A stretch of DNA of 64,000 bases from Daucus carota subsp. sativus (lineage: Eukaryota; Streptophyta; Magnoliopsida; Apiales; Apiaceae), in the NCBI RefSeq assembly GCF_001625215.2, contig NC_030387.2, positions 36,975,606-37,039,605 on the forward strand, written 5' to 3'. The first letter of the stretch is position 1. Each line of letters starts with the position of its first letter. The position numbers and the translations under genes were made by a program. Positions 51,480 through 63,112 of this stretch are shown here, piece by piece. The notes below the pieces were generated by a model. The model saw nothing but the letters and a program-made list of their open reading frames with translations, was not told the origin of the DNA and searched no databases.

Positions 51480-52144
51480 GTCTCTTGCTGATACATATTT
51501 CCTTGCAAGTGCCTGTAGTAACAGGTAAAGAGGAAAACTATAAATTCTTTGAATTATTCAGAATCTGCTCTTTTAATTGATATTCTCGTCAAAGTTGTTG
51601 TAGGTAAATGTATCTACCTGACAAGAGATTGTGAGTAATAATCTATTCGCACTTTTTTATGTCTGAAATATAAAAACTCTCGGATGGGTGTCTAAAGTGC
51701 GGATAGGTGACGTGTCCCTGTATTCACATAAAAAACAAAACAAAATAAGTTATGTAATTTAGCTATATATAACAGTAGAAAAATTGTTACAACAATCAAA
51801 AGTCAGAGATCCTCCAGAACTGTAGTGTTATGTTGAGACACTTATGGCAGCTATCGTTGTCCAAGCTTGGTCATTTACTATACTTTCCACTATACTCATT
51901 ATCTTAATGTTACAAATGTATACCTGGTTGAAGCAAATGAAGCTACTGGTTGAAGCAAATTAAGCTAATGTTACCCAATACTAATTGCACAAAACATTGA
52001 CTTAGTATTTTCAGGAAACTTCCTGCAGTTAGCTATAACATGTACATATATAAACATGATCATCCGGACTATATCCAATGCAATGTTTGTGATATATGGT
52101 ATCATCTCTTCCTTGAATAGTTTTTCTGCTCTGTCCTTAAAATC

Positions 52145-53914
52145 ATGGGAATATCTGTCAGTCTCTTATTTCTATTTTGCCTTCTATGTGTTGATAGTTC
52201 ACAACATCTCCAAATGCAATGTTTTAGTCCCGAGGAAGAGGAAACCGACATACTGTATCAGAGAGATGCTGTGGCTTCTGCTGGAGTGGTTGAATTGATC
52301 ACCAATAGTACATCTCTGTCTCATGTTGGTCAAGCCATGCAGATATGGGGATCCTGCAACAGGGAGCTTTCAAGTTTCAGCACGCGTTTCAACCTTGCCA
52401 ATGACAACCAACCTCGTCCTAATCATGGTTCCGATCTTGCATTCATTCTTTCTCCTGTTGTGTTCCAGATCCCTCTTAAATCTGCTGACGGGTTTCTAGG
52501 ACTTCATAACACAAGCAACGGAGATTCACCTGAATATCAGATTGTTGGCGCTGACTCTGACCATTTGACAAATCCAAAGCGGCTTCCTCTAAATGAGCAT
52601 GTGCAAAACAACAAGAACTCGTCTAGTTCTTCCTTCAACACCGCTTATTATGAAGAGCTCTTATCTAATTCTTCCTTGAACACCTTGAGTACAAGTTCAG
52701 CAGTGACCATTGCAGTACTGCTTTCTTTGGCTATTCTACTCACTATAGTTTGTGTTATAGTTTTGTATAAGCGACGAAGGTGGGCTGCCAAGAAAGCAGC
52801 AGAAGCAGCCAACAACTTGGAAGTATTTGATGATGACCTTGAAGGATCAGGACCGAGAAAATTTTCCTACCAGTCTCTGGCTGTTGCTACTAATAACTTC
52901 TCAAATGAGCAGAAGTTAGGGGAGGGAGCCTTCGGTTGTGTTTACAAGGGATATCTCAGCGACCTGGAAATACAAATTGCTGTAAAAAAGATTTCAAGGG
53001 GTTCTAGACAAGGTAAAAAGAGTATGTAGCCGAGGTCAATATTATTAGCAGGTTGAGACATCGACATATATTGCAGCTGATAGGTTGGTGCCACGATCAG
53101 GGTCAATTCCTACTCGCTTATGAATATATGCCAAACAGAAGCCTTGACGTTCACTTATTTGGCAATATTAGCTCTCTTGCTTGGGAGGTTAGATACAAGA
53201 TAACACTTGGTTTGGCATCTGCTTTGCAGTATCTTCAGGAGGAGTGTGAGCAATGTGTGGTGCACCGAGACATTAAGACCAGCAATGTAATGCTGGATTC
53301 AAACTTCAGCCCCAGGCTTGGAGATTTTGGGTTAGCTAGACTTGTGGACGACGAGCTTGTTCTTCAGACAACTGGGATGGCTGGAACTTTCGGTTACTTG
53401 GCCCCAGAATATGTGAACACAGGTATCGCTAGTAAAGGATCGGATATCTATAGCTTTGGTGTGGTTATTTTAGAAATTGTTACGGGAAGAAGATCAAGGG
53501 ATAGACCAAAGAATGGGGAGTGTAAGGGGATTGTTGGAGTGGGTTTGGAATCTCTATGGAAGTGGAGAGCCTCTCTCAGCTGTGGATAGGAAACTCAATA
53601 ATGAGTTTGACGCGAGACAAGTGGAGTGTTTGATGGTTGTAGGACTATGGTGTGCTCACCCTGATCACAATTTGAGGCCTTCGATTAGGCAGGCAATCCA
53701 AGCACTTAACTTTGAGGTGGCGATGCCAATTCTTCCGACAAATATGCCTGTTCCTCTTTATCAGTTACCCTTAAGTATAACAGCAGCTATCTCCAGCGAG
53801 GCGTCTATGACTTTCACAAGCATTATTGCATTAACGTTGGACGTTAAACAAGTGTATATTGGCTGCAAGATACAACTCCGAACTCCCCATGGCTCGAGCT
53901 ATACCTATGTCTAA
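52145..53914 (+). pseudogene. Second L-type lectin receptor kinase copy, frameshifted and lectin-truncated
   Basis: Paralogue of the intact kinase at 46870. Signal peptide MGISVSLLFLFCLLC and the first half of the lectin domain are present. About 90 residues of the second lectin half are then missing in frame, and the protein goes straight to a membrane span (VTIAVLLSLAILLTIVCVIV). The kinase opens correctly with GEGAFGCVYKG and AVKK. A one-base loss in an A run near 53014-53022 puts a stop at 53027-53029. The core (HRDIKTSN, DFGLARL, GTFGYLAPEY) continues in the shifted frame to about 53525, where a one-base gain in a G run restores the first frame to the TAA before 53917. The C-terminal tail differs from copy 1. 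Either a young pseudogene, or a gene with two homopolymer sequence errors; the lectin deletion is real in both cases. Confidence 0.85.
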
Positions 53915-54158
53915 ATAAGTAGAGTTCTTTTGTATATCTTCTAGTATTTCATATTTCTGGCAATCACCTCACCTCTATGAGTGCATTTTGAAGTATCCTG
54001 TTCCAGGTTGACATTTCTGTATCAGAAATTTGTATGATTATCTATACCTATCTACTTGGTTTAAGTATGTATATCTAAAGAACTTATGTTTCCTTGTAAT
54101 TTCAATACTGCATTGTTATGCTGACACTCTTGTTCCAGCCATCGTTGTTCAAGCTTGG

Positions 54159-56474
54159 TGTAACATCCCGAATATTCAGAATATTAAAAACTAATTTTAC
54201 GACATAAATAATACAATTACTTAAATCAAAATCCTCAAATAATATATAAGTCAAAGCAGCGGTCAAACCCGATAATCAAAAGTCATAAACTTGGAGACGC
54301 GGCTCCATAAATCCAAAACCAATAACTAATAAATTCATCAAATTATTCTAAATAAACACTAAGTCTTTATTCACTGATGCAAATAATCACGAAGCATAAA
54401 TCCAAAAGTCCTCAATCTTATTCTCAAAATTCTTCCACTTGATAGAACCTGAAATATAGAAAAACGGATGAGCTACACAGCTCAGCAAGTAACAATTTGA
54501 CTAACAATTAATCTCGAAATCAGTGGATGTTTTTATAAAACCTTGTTCCTCAAAACAATAACAATTTTTAAAACACTTGTAAAAGAAAATCCAACCCACA
54601 GTTTATATTTTAAAAGCAAACAGAATTTAAAACAGAGCAGAAATAAAAATCTTATAAATACAGCAGTCTTACTCTACGGCCACACTTTCCCAGTGATCGG
54701 GATCTTATTCTTATTCTTTTGCCACATTTACCCAGTGACCGGGATCTAAAGTTCAATAATCACGCGCCCTTAATAGGTATCTGAAGTTGCACACTTGTGC
54801 GCCTACTAAGGGTTAATAGGTATCTGAAGTTGCACACTTGTGCGCCTACTAAGGGTATCTAAGGCTAGTTCCGGAACTATAGCGTAAATTACGAACGAGT
54901 TCGAAACGTAGAGACTGGGTCTTCAAAGATTCTCATATCTTATATCTTATAAACTTCGAAACAAAATTCTTATATCTTATAACAAACATCCGAAATTCAC
55001 AAAATCAAAATATCTTTTCGAAAATAAAAGTAAGTCAAAAAGTACTTAGCTCAAAGTCGACACATAAAATCCGAAATTAATAACACGAACAAAGCCTATA
55101 CATTTAATTAATAAACAAAACATAATTAACACAGCACTTCTTAAACAATCAGGAGCAAGGCACGTGGCAAGTCTTAACAAAATTCAAACTTTAACAGCTA
55201 ATAACAATTAACACAATTTCATTTATCGAATAAGATAAATAACATACATGTTGTCACAAATCTCAATATTAACCAAAGATAGCTTCTGATTATGAGAAAA
55301 TAATCAACCGGAGAATTAAAGTACATTCAACAAGGATTCCAAAATGACCATATTCATAATAAACGGACAGATAACGAATTAGTTATGAATTTTGGAAATT
55401 CAAGTAACAGAGCAGAATTTTACTCAGGAGCAGTTTACATTCAAAGCAGATTTTCACGAAGCAAACAAACAGATATCAATTAGACTATAAATAAACACTT
55501 AAAGATCATTCTCAGAGGTTTCAAAATTGGTAAAGGTCACTATTTCATGACAAATAACGAGGGAGATATGAATTTTTAAACATGGAACAACTCAGCAGAA
55601 AGTATAAACAGCCCTGAATCTTTGCAAGTCAGTTTAGACAATTAAATAAATTTAAACAACAAATGGGTATGACTGGTAACGAAAGAATATATCTCAAGAT
55701 TTCCAGATTGGTATCACGAGCAAATTTTCGACATACGATCAATTTATAGTAATTTTTGAACATGGGAAAAATTTTCGCGACTAAGAACTGAAGGATAACA
55801 AAGAATGTGATTTTAAGCATAAATACACTGCTAATTTCGAAATACGTCCTGAGACAAAAGTTGTAGATAACGAAAGGAGGTTTTCAGAATGTCCAGAATC
55901 AACAAAATCCGATCAATTTTCAATTTACTACGAATTTTACAAACGGACTGATTATCAGAAAATACTATATACGAATTTCAGCATAAACAAATAGGCAAAC
56001 AAGATATATTCACATCAAATACACATGACAAGGAACAACAAATCAATATCTCAAGTCAACATATACTTGCAAAGATCGAAGATGAAGAAAACATACCCGT
56101 CCACGTAAATTACTGTACGACTTATTCCGATTCTAAAGGGATTCTTATATAGCACATAAAACCTAATCATAAATGGGAAGTTTCAAACTTGGGTCAAAAT
56201 TTTCTCCACCTCATAAACCAATTTCCAAATATAAGGTTTTCTCACAAAGATTTCGATTTTCTAAAATAATTCTACGCTTTTTTTCCATTAATAAAGAATC
56301 TTCTCTACTTTATTATTCAAATAAACTACCACAAAATATATTCTAGAAGCTTCCAATTAATACTAATATATAAATATATAAATACAAACAATCTAAATCT
56401 AATATCCAACACATAATAACAATACTAATTAAATAAAATGTTTAAATAAATAAATAAAATCACAGGATTTTACA
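54159..56474. mobile_element. Solo LTR of an LTR retrotransposon
   Basis: A 2316-bp block starting TGTAACATCCCG and ending GGATTTTACA, so TG...CA termini, flanked by the 5-bp duplication CTTGG (54154-54158, 56475-56479). Removing it rejoins AAGCTTGG with TCATTCACTAAA, which matches the uninterrupted AAGCTTGGTCATTTACTA upstream of copy 2 at about 51865. There is no gag, pol or primer-binding site, hence a solo LTR. The TGTAACATCCC start is common in plant Ty3/Gypsy elements; the lineage is not determined. Confidence 0.85.
54770..54855. repeat. Tandem duplication inside the LTR, 43-bp period
   Basis: Two identical units, 54770-54812 and 54813-54855, each running from TTAATAGGTATC to GCCTACTAAGGG, side by side within the solo LTR. 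Confidence 0.9.
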
Positions 56475-56648
56475 CTTGGTCATTCACTAAATTGTTCATT
56501 ATATCATTGTCAAATTTGCATAAGCATACCTAGTTCCAGGAAATTAAGCTATTGATACCAATATCAACGCTTACTATTTCCTCTTAACATGGTCATGCAG
56601 ACTTTATATAGTACTGGTTTCTTCTAAAATATTGACGCTTCTTTGATC

Positions 56649-57440
56649 ATGGTAATAACCCTTCGTGTCTTCATAATCTCTTGCCTTTTAGGTGTTGATA
56701 GTTGAGTTCATTTTCAAAAACCTCGGTTTAGTCCTGATGATGCCCACATACTCTATCAAGGGGATGCTGTACCTTCTGTTGGAGCAGCTTAACTGATGAT
56801 TGATCAACGGATATAAGTACTAGTGTCGTGTAGGTCAAGCCTTGCACGCTGAGACTGTGCAGATATGGGGCTCAAACTCTGGAGAGCTTACAGATTTCAC
56901 TTTTACCATTGATACCCAATCTAGTCGCACTGTCTTGCATTCTTTCTTGCTCCTATCGGGCTCCCTCCCAACTCTGCAGGGGGTTATCTAAAAAAATTCA
57001 AGCAGAGACACGAAGGTCACAGTTAATTTCTACAACAGTGTCCATTGTATTGTATCTATCTTTGACTATATTACTGGTTAGTCTGGATTAGGCGAAAAAG
57101 ACGGTTTGCCAGAAAAGAAGCGCAGCTCACAATCTAACATTGAAAGGGCAGGTCCCAGAAGATTTTCCTATCAGAATAATTTTGTTGCTTTTGGCTGTGT
57201 TTACAAGGGATATCTCACAGACCTTGATATGCCAATTGCTGTGAAAAATATCTCTAGGGTGCCATGATCAGGGTCAGTTCCTACTTGCCTATGAGTTCAT
57301 GACGAATGGGAGTCTTGATTCTCACCTGTTTGGCCAGAAGAGTCCTCTTGTTTGGGCTATCATATAGAGTACGAAATATCACTTGGTAGTTGGTCAGTTG
57401 GTTTTGCATCTGCCTTGCTGCATCTTTCCTGAGGAGCGTG
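56649..57440 (+). pseudogene. Third lectin receptor kinase copy, relic
   Basis: Heavily decayed paralogue. ATGGTAATAACCCTTCG at 56649 starts a recognisable signal peptide ending GVDS and an immediate stop. Lectin-like phrases follow (FSPDDAHILYQGDAV, then DFTFTIDTQS), interrupted by stops and deletions. Kinase phrases remain: RRFSYQ, FGCVYKGYLTDLDMPIAVK, then HDQGQFLLAYEFM and HLFGQ. Homology ends near 57440, before the HRD loop. Upstream, its promoter-side homology to copy 2 is split by the solo LTR. It cannot encode a receptor. Confidence 0.85.
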
Positions 57441-57682
57441 ACTTTATTAGTGACTATTTTTTAAAAATAAAAAGTGTTTTTTGAAGAAAATATAGTATTT
57501 GATTTCGGATTTTTTTAAACACGGACACAGAGTCTATTTTTCGTTTATTCAAAATACTTTATTTCATTTTATTTATTTTATTAAATTTATACAAAATGAC
57601 GATATTACAACAAAATACAACCTCCATTGCAATAAACAAATTACAAAAGCCTACTGCTTCATGTATGTTGTAACTAAAACCA

Positions 57683-57945
57683 TCAGATAGTCGATCTCAC
57701 ATCAAAGTAATCAGTTGGTAATTCCAACTTTTCAACAAAAATCTTCATTGGCATTCACTTATTAGGAATTAAAACAAAAAACAGCAAAAATGAAAAAAAA
57801 AACACCTTAATATTCAAAACACAACCAAAGAAATAAAATCAATTTGTATAATTTTGATGAAGAAAAAGAAGCCTCAGATGGTCGATGGGTTGACATCAAG
57901 GTATATCAGTCGGTAATTCCAACATTAATATGTAAATCCTCATTG
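57683..57945. repeat. Two diverged copies of a short repeat, about 190 bp apart
   Basis: CAGATAGTCGATCTCACATC with AATCAGTTGGTAATTCCAAC (from 57684) is echoed by CAGATGGTCGATGGGTTGAC with ATCAGTCGGTAATTCCAAC (from about 57876), both followed by a similar TCATTGGC tail. They lie on the downstream side of the orphan promoter-like sequence at 58183-58262 when read on the minus strand. Confidence 0.55.
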
Positions 57946-58182
57946 GCTCTATTAATCAAATACATTAAATTTAAAAAAAATGTAATCGCAAAAAACGGCT
58001 CCATGGACATACGGAAAAAATAGAATCCACAGGTTCCTATAGAATGCGAAACACGTAAATTAATATAGGTTCAATCGTAGCATCGTCGGTCATTGCACTT
58101 TCGCTACCGTCGACGTGGCATCGAACCTCGATTTACAAATAAATATTTATCAATACACAAATATAAAAATGACGAGACTTAC

Positions 58183-58262
58183 GCAGCAAGAACACTTGAT
58201 GGATGTGGATGATATGGAGAAGAGAAGTTATGTTTGTGTTGATGAGTGTGTTTGTATTTATA
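58183..58262 (-). promoter_or_regulatory. Orphan TATA box, leader and splice donor
   Basis: Read on the minus strand: TATAAATA at 58262-58255, then about 25-70 nt of A/C-rich leader with ACAAACATAACTTCTC, then TTGCTGC followed by a consensus donor GTAAGT (58182 on). Downstream on minus is a possible acceptor before a short open frame (HVDGSESAMTDDATIEP) that soon stops near 58025. It has the look of a transcribed unit without a recognisable product. The assignment is inference from motifs only. Confidence 0.35.
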
Positions 58263-59173
58263 AGGAGGGGGATTGAAACCCTAATTTGGGTAGATGGGCC
58301 GGGCTCGGTATTTTTTGTGGCTATGTGGATTTATGTGATGACGACTGTGGGTGCGTGCATTTAATCGGGTTTCTTGTGTTGGCCTTTTGTTCGTAAATGA
58401 CGGAAATTGAAAACAGGCCTGTCACTTGTCTCCGAAGGCCCGGCCCGATTTTATCCCTGTACTATTTTCATTTAATTTTTCCTATCATGTTTTTCAAATA
58501 AAGAATTATCTTTCAGTGTAACTCGTTTTTTCGTTGCTTAACATGTATTTAAGGTTTTTGCAATAATAGTTCAATACTTTTTTTATATAATTTTAATTTT
58601 GAATTAAATAGAATGAACAAAGAATGGATGAAAAACTATATAAAAATTTTATTGAGGAATAAGAAAGTACGAGATGATAGTGAATAAATATGTTAAATTT
58701 GTTGCGATAAAAATTGTAAGCAAAAATGATGTAGAAATGAAATCGACATTCATTTCAAAACATGTGGATTAAAATTCTACTTAATATAATAACAACAAAA
58801 TGATTGAAGTAATAAAAATTTTATCATTTTCACAATCAGCGGAATATTATAATACAAAATTCATTTCATTCCATCCAAATTTATTTCAATATATAATTGG
58901 ACTCCTAAACTAGAAAACATTTTAAACGCACCACAAAGTTCAGCATTATTTGGGAAAAGACCTTTAAAATAAAGGAGCTCATTTTAGGCTTTTGGCGAAT
59001 GGTGGGAGGCAATAACTATATCAAACTGGGCCAGTCCAATAGCTGCCTCCAAACTGTGTTTCAAACTTGCATGTTATTTTCATGCGTCACATTACATAAT
59101 TTCTGAGTGGAATGCCCATTTGTAGAGGGCCCTTGGTTCCTGCCGCTGTGCATGCAGATAAATATAAAAGTAT

Positions 59174-59343
59174 TACTCTCTCCGTTTTTGAGACTCTTAT
59201 AAAGTATAGTTCAGTAATTTTTTTTTATTTTTTTATTTTGAATAAAAGTTTAAACGTCAAACATTTTTTCAGGATTTTTTTAAAAAATAAATTTGGTGCG
59301 TGCGAAAAAGTAACGTAAAGAACCTGGTGGGACGGAGTGAGTA
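59174..59343. mobile_element. Stowaway MITE
   Basis: Inverted ends TACTCTCTCCGTTTTTG and GGGACGGAGTGAGTA with TA at each border, 170 bp. The interior includes GAGACTCTTATAAAGTATAG, shared with the fragments near 22070. Confidence 0.75.
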
Positions 59344-60127
59344 TTTGGTATGATTCATGGAATATATCGTAATCGGAAAATTTTAATACAGAAAAAGATG
59401 ATTAATCCGACATGACCAGAAAATTAGAAGTATATATATATCTACCACTTCATGAATAGTCAACTTATATAGGTTTCAGTGAAGAAAATTTATATATAAA
59501 TACAAAATACATATATTAGGCTCATCATTCATCGAGTAAATAAAGTTTCATCATTTTTCCTCCAAAAAATCATTAAGTATTAATCAAAATATTAAAACTG
59601 TAATTACAGTAGAATAATATTCGTCCCAGTAATCTTATAGTAAAATAAACATGTTCTAAATATAAATTATGAATTTTTGTTTAAATTATAAGTGCTAAAT
59701 TATTTTCGCATGTTACGATGATTAGAATTTAACATTGGAATCGGATCTGTCTGATAGTTTGCAAATTATTAATGAAATTTTAAAGTACAAGTAAATAATT
59801 CTCAACGAGAGTCTATAGAAGATGGTTGTTTATGGAACAGAGACTTATATATGTATTTATAAAAATCATCTTGGTTTGAATATTTTAATAATTAAATTTG
59901 AGTTTGAATTCAAAAATCAGATTTTAAAAATTCTAAATATAAGTTGAGTGTGAGTGTGTAACGGGAACAAACGCCTAAAACGAGCCACATAATTTCAAGT
60001 AGTTTTATATGTTACTTGATGAGGATATATTTTCTTGTTTCGGGTACAGTTAATTATTGAAAAAGTTGTTTATTTTTCCTTTCTAATAACATAGCTTGCT
60101 TCCACTCGCAATGGTCCTTGCCCCATT

Positions 60128-60999
60128 ATATACTTATATATAATAAGCGTAAGGGAGATAATTTGGTCGCATGGTCACATGGTCCAAAAGCTTATCATCC
60201 GTTGGATCGAATATTAAACAAATAAGCACTGTTAGATTTAAACAAAATTAACTTCTAATTCTATAAGGCAACTGATATCTACTTGCATGTTTATAATTTC
60301 TTTTCTGAATCCAAAACAAATTCTGTCTTTCACATGTTTATTATTTCCTACCAGTTTTAATTGTAGAATCATATAAATCGCACCGTCATAAAATTATTTT
60401 TATCTGATATATTTTAAAATTAATAAGCCGGATATTTTAATCCAAAATAAATATTTCTTACCATTTTTAATTGTAGAATCATATAAATCGCACTGTCACA
60501 AAATTATTTTTATCTAATATATTTTAAAATTAGTAAGCCAAATTTAAATCATATTATAATAATTCTAATATAAAATACATTTATAAATATAATCTAATGA
60601 AAGTTGACGTCACATATTCTACTCAATATATATTAAAATTTGATCATTTTTTTTAATATTTTGCCATGATACATAAGAGAAAAGGAATGGCTTGATTACA
60701 ATAGTTTTTTTTGAAGCCATTAATGGCTGTGACAGTGTATTTTATACTGTATCGCCACTGTCGGATGATCCAACATATGTGACCAGTTTTTTTTATTTAC
60801 AGTAACAAGTCTGAAAAGTAGAACCTATATATTTTTACAATAGTTCTGACTTACAAACAAATCATAATTTCAAATTTTATTTAATTGAAAATTTTAATTT
60901 ATTATTTATAAGTTAAATTCTTTCACACTATTTACAATATAATTAAAAAGTTTATAAATAATTAAAAAGCTCCCGTGCTTTGCACGGGCTATAAGCTAG
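60128..60999 (+). mobile_element. Nonautonomous Helitron
   Basis: The 3' end shows a perfect 7-bp-stem hairpin CCCGTGC-TTT-GCACGGG at 60972-60988, followed by CTATAAG and CTAG, then T: the Helitron signature of hairpin plus CTRR with insertion before T. The 5' end TATACTTATATATAATAAG near 60128 matches the usual start of this plant family, although the leading TC is changed. An 80-bp block (TTTTAATTGTAGAATC and on) occurs twice inside. No Rep/helicase ORF. Confidence 0.75.
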
Positions 61000-61723
61000 T
61001 ATCTCTTAAATTAATAATCTGCATTCGAAAATATATCATGTATCTAGAAAGCTGGAGGGCAGGCTGTACAGCATAAATTTCAAAACAAATAAAACCAATA
61101 AAATCGTATAAAGCTAAGGATGAAGTTAATAATCTAATACGAGATGGAGGACCAAAATGAATAGAAATAGAAATATACATTATTTATAATGTGCTCCTCT
61201 TTTCTTGATTAAATAGAATGAGTTATATTTCTCCGATAAAAATGCTTTCAGTAATCTCCTTTCGACATACACCAACAAGTAATCTAACGAATTCATTATC
61301 CATTCAACTTCGAAGGTTTGTTCTAATAGTTTTCACTGATAAAAAGTTTAACGCATCTCAGTTTTAATTTTTTGTAATATTTAGGGGGTTGGGATTTAAA
61401 AAAAAAAAAAAACTTTTGAATTCATGTTGAAATTTTGGGATTGTTGCAAAATTAATTTCCCTTTAATCCCCTAATTCTTCCTGTATATAATAATTATAAT
61501 TAAGATAGTATCTGGATTATCAATTGAAACGAGAATGAAGAATAAGAATGAAGGATATGTTAATGAGGAGTATGAAAATGAATATATGCGTATTAGTGTG
61601 ATGAATGATTTATCTTCCAACAAAGATTCAAGTTTTAATTTCATATTAAAAAATCACTAATTCGAGCATTACTCATAATTTCAAAACTCTAATTTTGATA
61701 GTCAAATTTATTAGTTATGAACC

Positions 61724-61857
61724 AAATATCTCCATAAAAAACATTATCACAAGTATGTTTACACGTGTATGAGCAATGTATGAGCAATGTACAAACTTTG
61801 TACATTGCTCATACACGTGTAAACGGACTTGTGATAATGTTTTTTATGGAGATATTT
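61724..61857. repeat. Long near-perfect palindrome
   Basis: A 134-bp inverted repeat with arms of about 60 bp and almost no loop. AAATATCTCCATAAAAAAC, TATCACAAG and TTTACACGTGTATGAGC on the left are answered by GCTCATACACGTGTAAA, CTTGTGATA and GTTTTTTATGGAGATATTT on the right. Around the centre a TGAGCAATGTA unit is duplicated on the left arm. It would form a strong hairpin in RNA or DNA. Confidence 0.9.
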
Positions 61858-62125
61858 AAACTTATGCACCCACTGAAATGATATGTCAGACAGCAGGAGC
61901 TAATGCTTTGACATTTACTATACTATACAACACACTGAATTAATTCCTGCAATTCTATGGTAATGTATATTTTTTTTTTTTTTTTTTTTTTTTGAAAATA
62001 TAATGTATATTTAAACTTATGCACCCACTGAAATGATATGTCAGACAGCAGGAGTTAATGCTTTGACATTTACTATACTATACAACACACTGAATTAATT
62101 CCTGCAATTCTATGGTAATGTATAT
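61856..62125. repeat. 115-bp direct duplication separated by a poly(T) tract
   Basis: Copies 61856-61970 and 62011-62125 run from TTAAACTTATGCACCC to TATGGTAATGTATAT and differ at one visible base. Between them lie about 23 T and GAAAATATAATGTATAT, which repeats the end of copy 1. The first copy abuts the palindrome directly. Confidence 0.9.
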
Positions 62126-62189
62126 CAATATGTAAGTTTGTATCTTAGATTCAAATTTTTATATAAATTATAAATATTAAATATATATA

Positions 62190-62400
62190 TAAATAATTTA
62201 AAAATCAGATCGGTTCGAATTTTTTCGGATCGGTTCCTAGCTATAACTGCAACTGAATATTAAGTTTCGGGTTCGATTTTAAAATTTTCGATTTCAGTTT
62301 CGATTCGATTTTATACGGTTCGATTCTTAGCGGTTTTTGGCAGTTTCGGTTTTGGCTTCAGATTTATTCGGATTGTTGCTAACCCTGCTCCAAACTACAA
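62190..62400. repeat. Relic rich in CGGTTCGATTT motifs
   Basis: Many CGGTTCG, TTCGGTTTTGG and GGATCGGTTCC motifs, like the interior of the hAT-type elements at 13441 and 63113. Only a possible right end (TTGCTAACCCTGCTCC) is visible, and no duplication. Probably a truncated member of the same group. Confidence 0.4.
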
Positions 62401-63112
62401 AGACGGTGCTATGAGCACCTCCAACAAAAGACAAAGACATGTCTACGTGATCATAACAAATTAACAATGCTCAAAGAGAGGTGACCAAGTTGAGGAAACA
62501 TGAATATAATATCGGAGAAGTCGGCTGATAAAATATTATTATCAACTATCCCGGTCGTGCCCTACCGGCCTAATCATCCACCATCCAACACCTTTTGCAG
62601 GTGGTTGGATAAGTGTTCCGTGACGATGATTATTTTCTCAGAACTAATCATGAACGAATCACTATGATTGTGTTTAGTATTTTAAGATTTGTAGCACTAA
62701 AGTCAAATTTGAAGAACCATTTTACCGATATCTTTCTCTTTTTTTTTCTTTTTGAAAATTCGTAAGAGTAGCTTATCAATTTGATGTTAAATAGATTTTA
62801 TTTTTCTGACAGGAGTCACAGGATTGCTCAAGAACATACATGTGAACAGTTTATAAATAACTGTAGTTCCACCGTCAAATCCGATTTATTAGAGAGCTTA
62901 TTATACTTTGTACTCCAGACTTTGACTCATTAGCAAATGAGACTTCACACTTTTAAACGTGATAATTTGTAACTCTAAGTTTCAATTAGCTTTCAATTTG
63001 TAATTCTGCCCCACACATCCGTTAAAAACAACCGCTAATTTTAACTGTTTGATATGTAACAGTGTGTATATTAGTTTCTAACAGCTACTTTACCTCCTGT
63101 GACCCCTTAAAG
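62401..63112. other. Intergenic, no gene seen
   Basis: No ORF with family resemblance and no repeat with clear termini. Confidence 0.4.

Noticed and set aside
54159..56474. Complete LTR retrotransposon
   Set aside because: Only one LTR-like block with a 5-bp duplication; no second LTR, primer-binding site, gag or pol.
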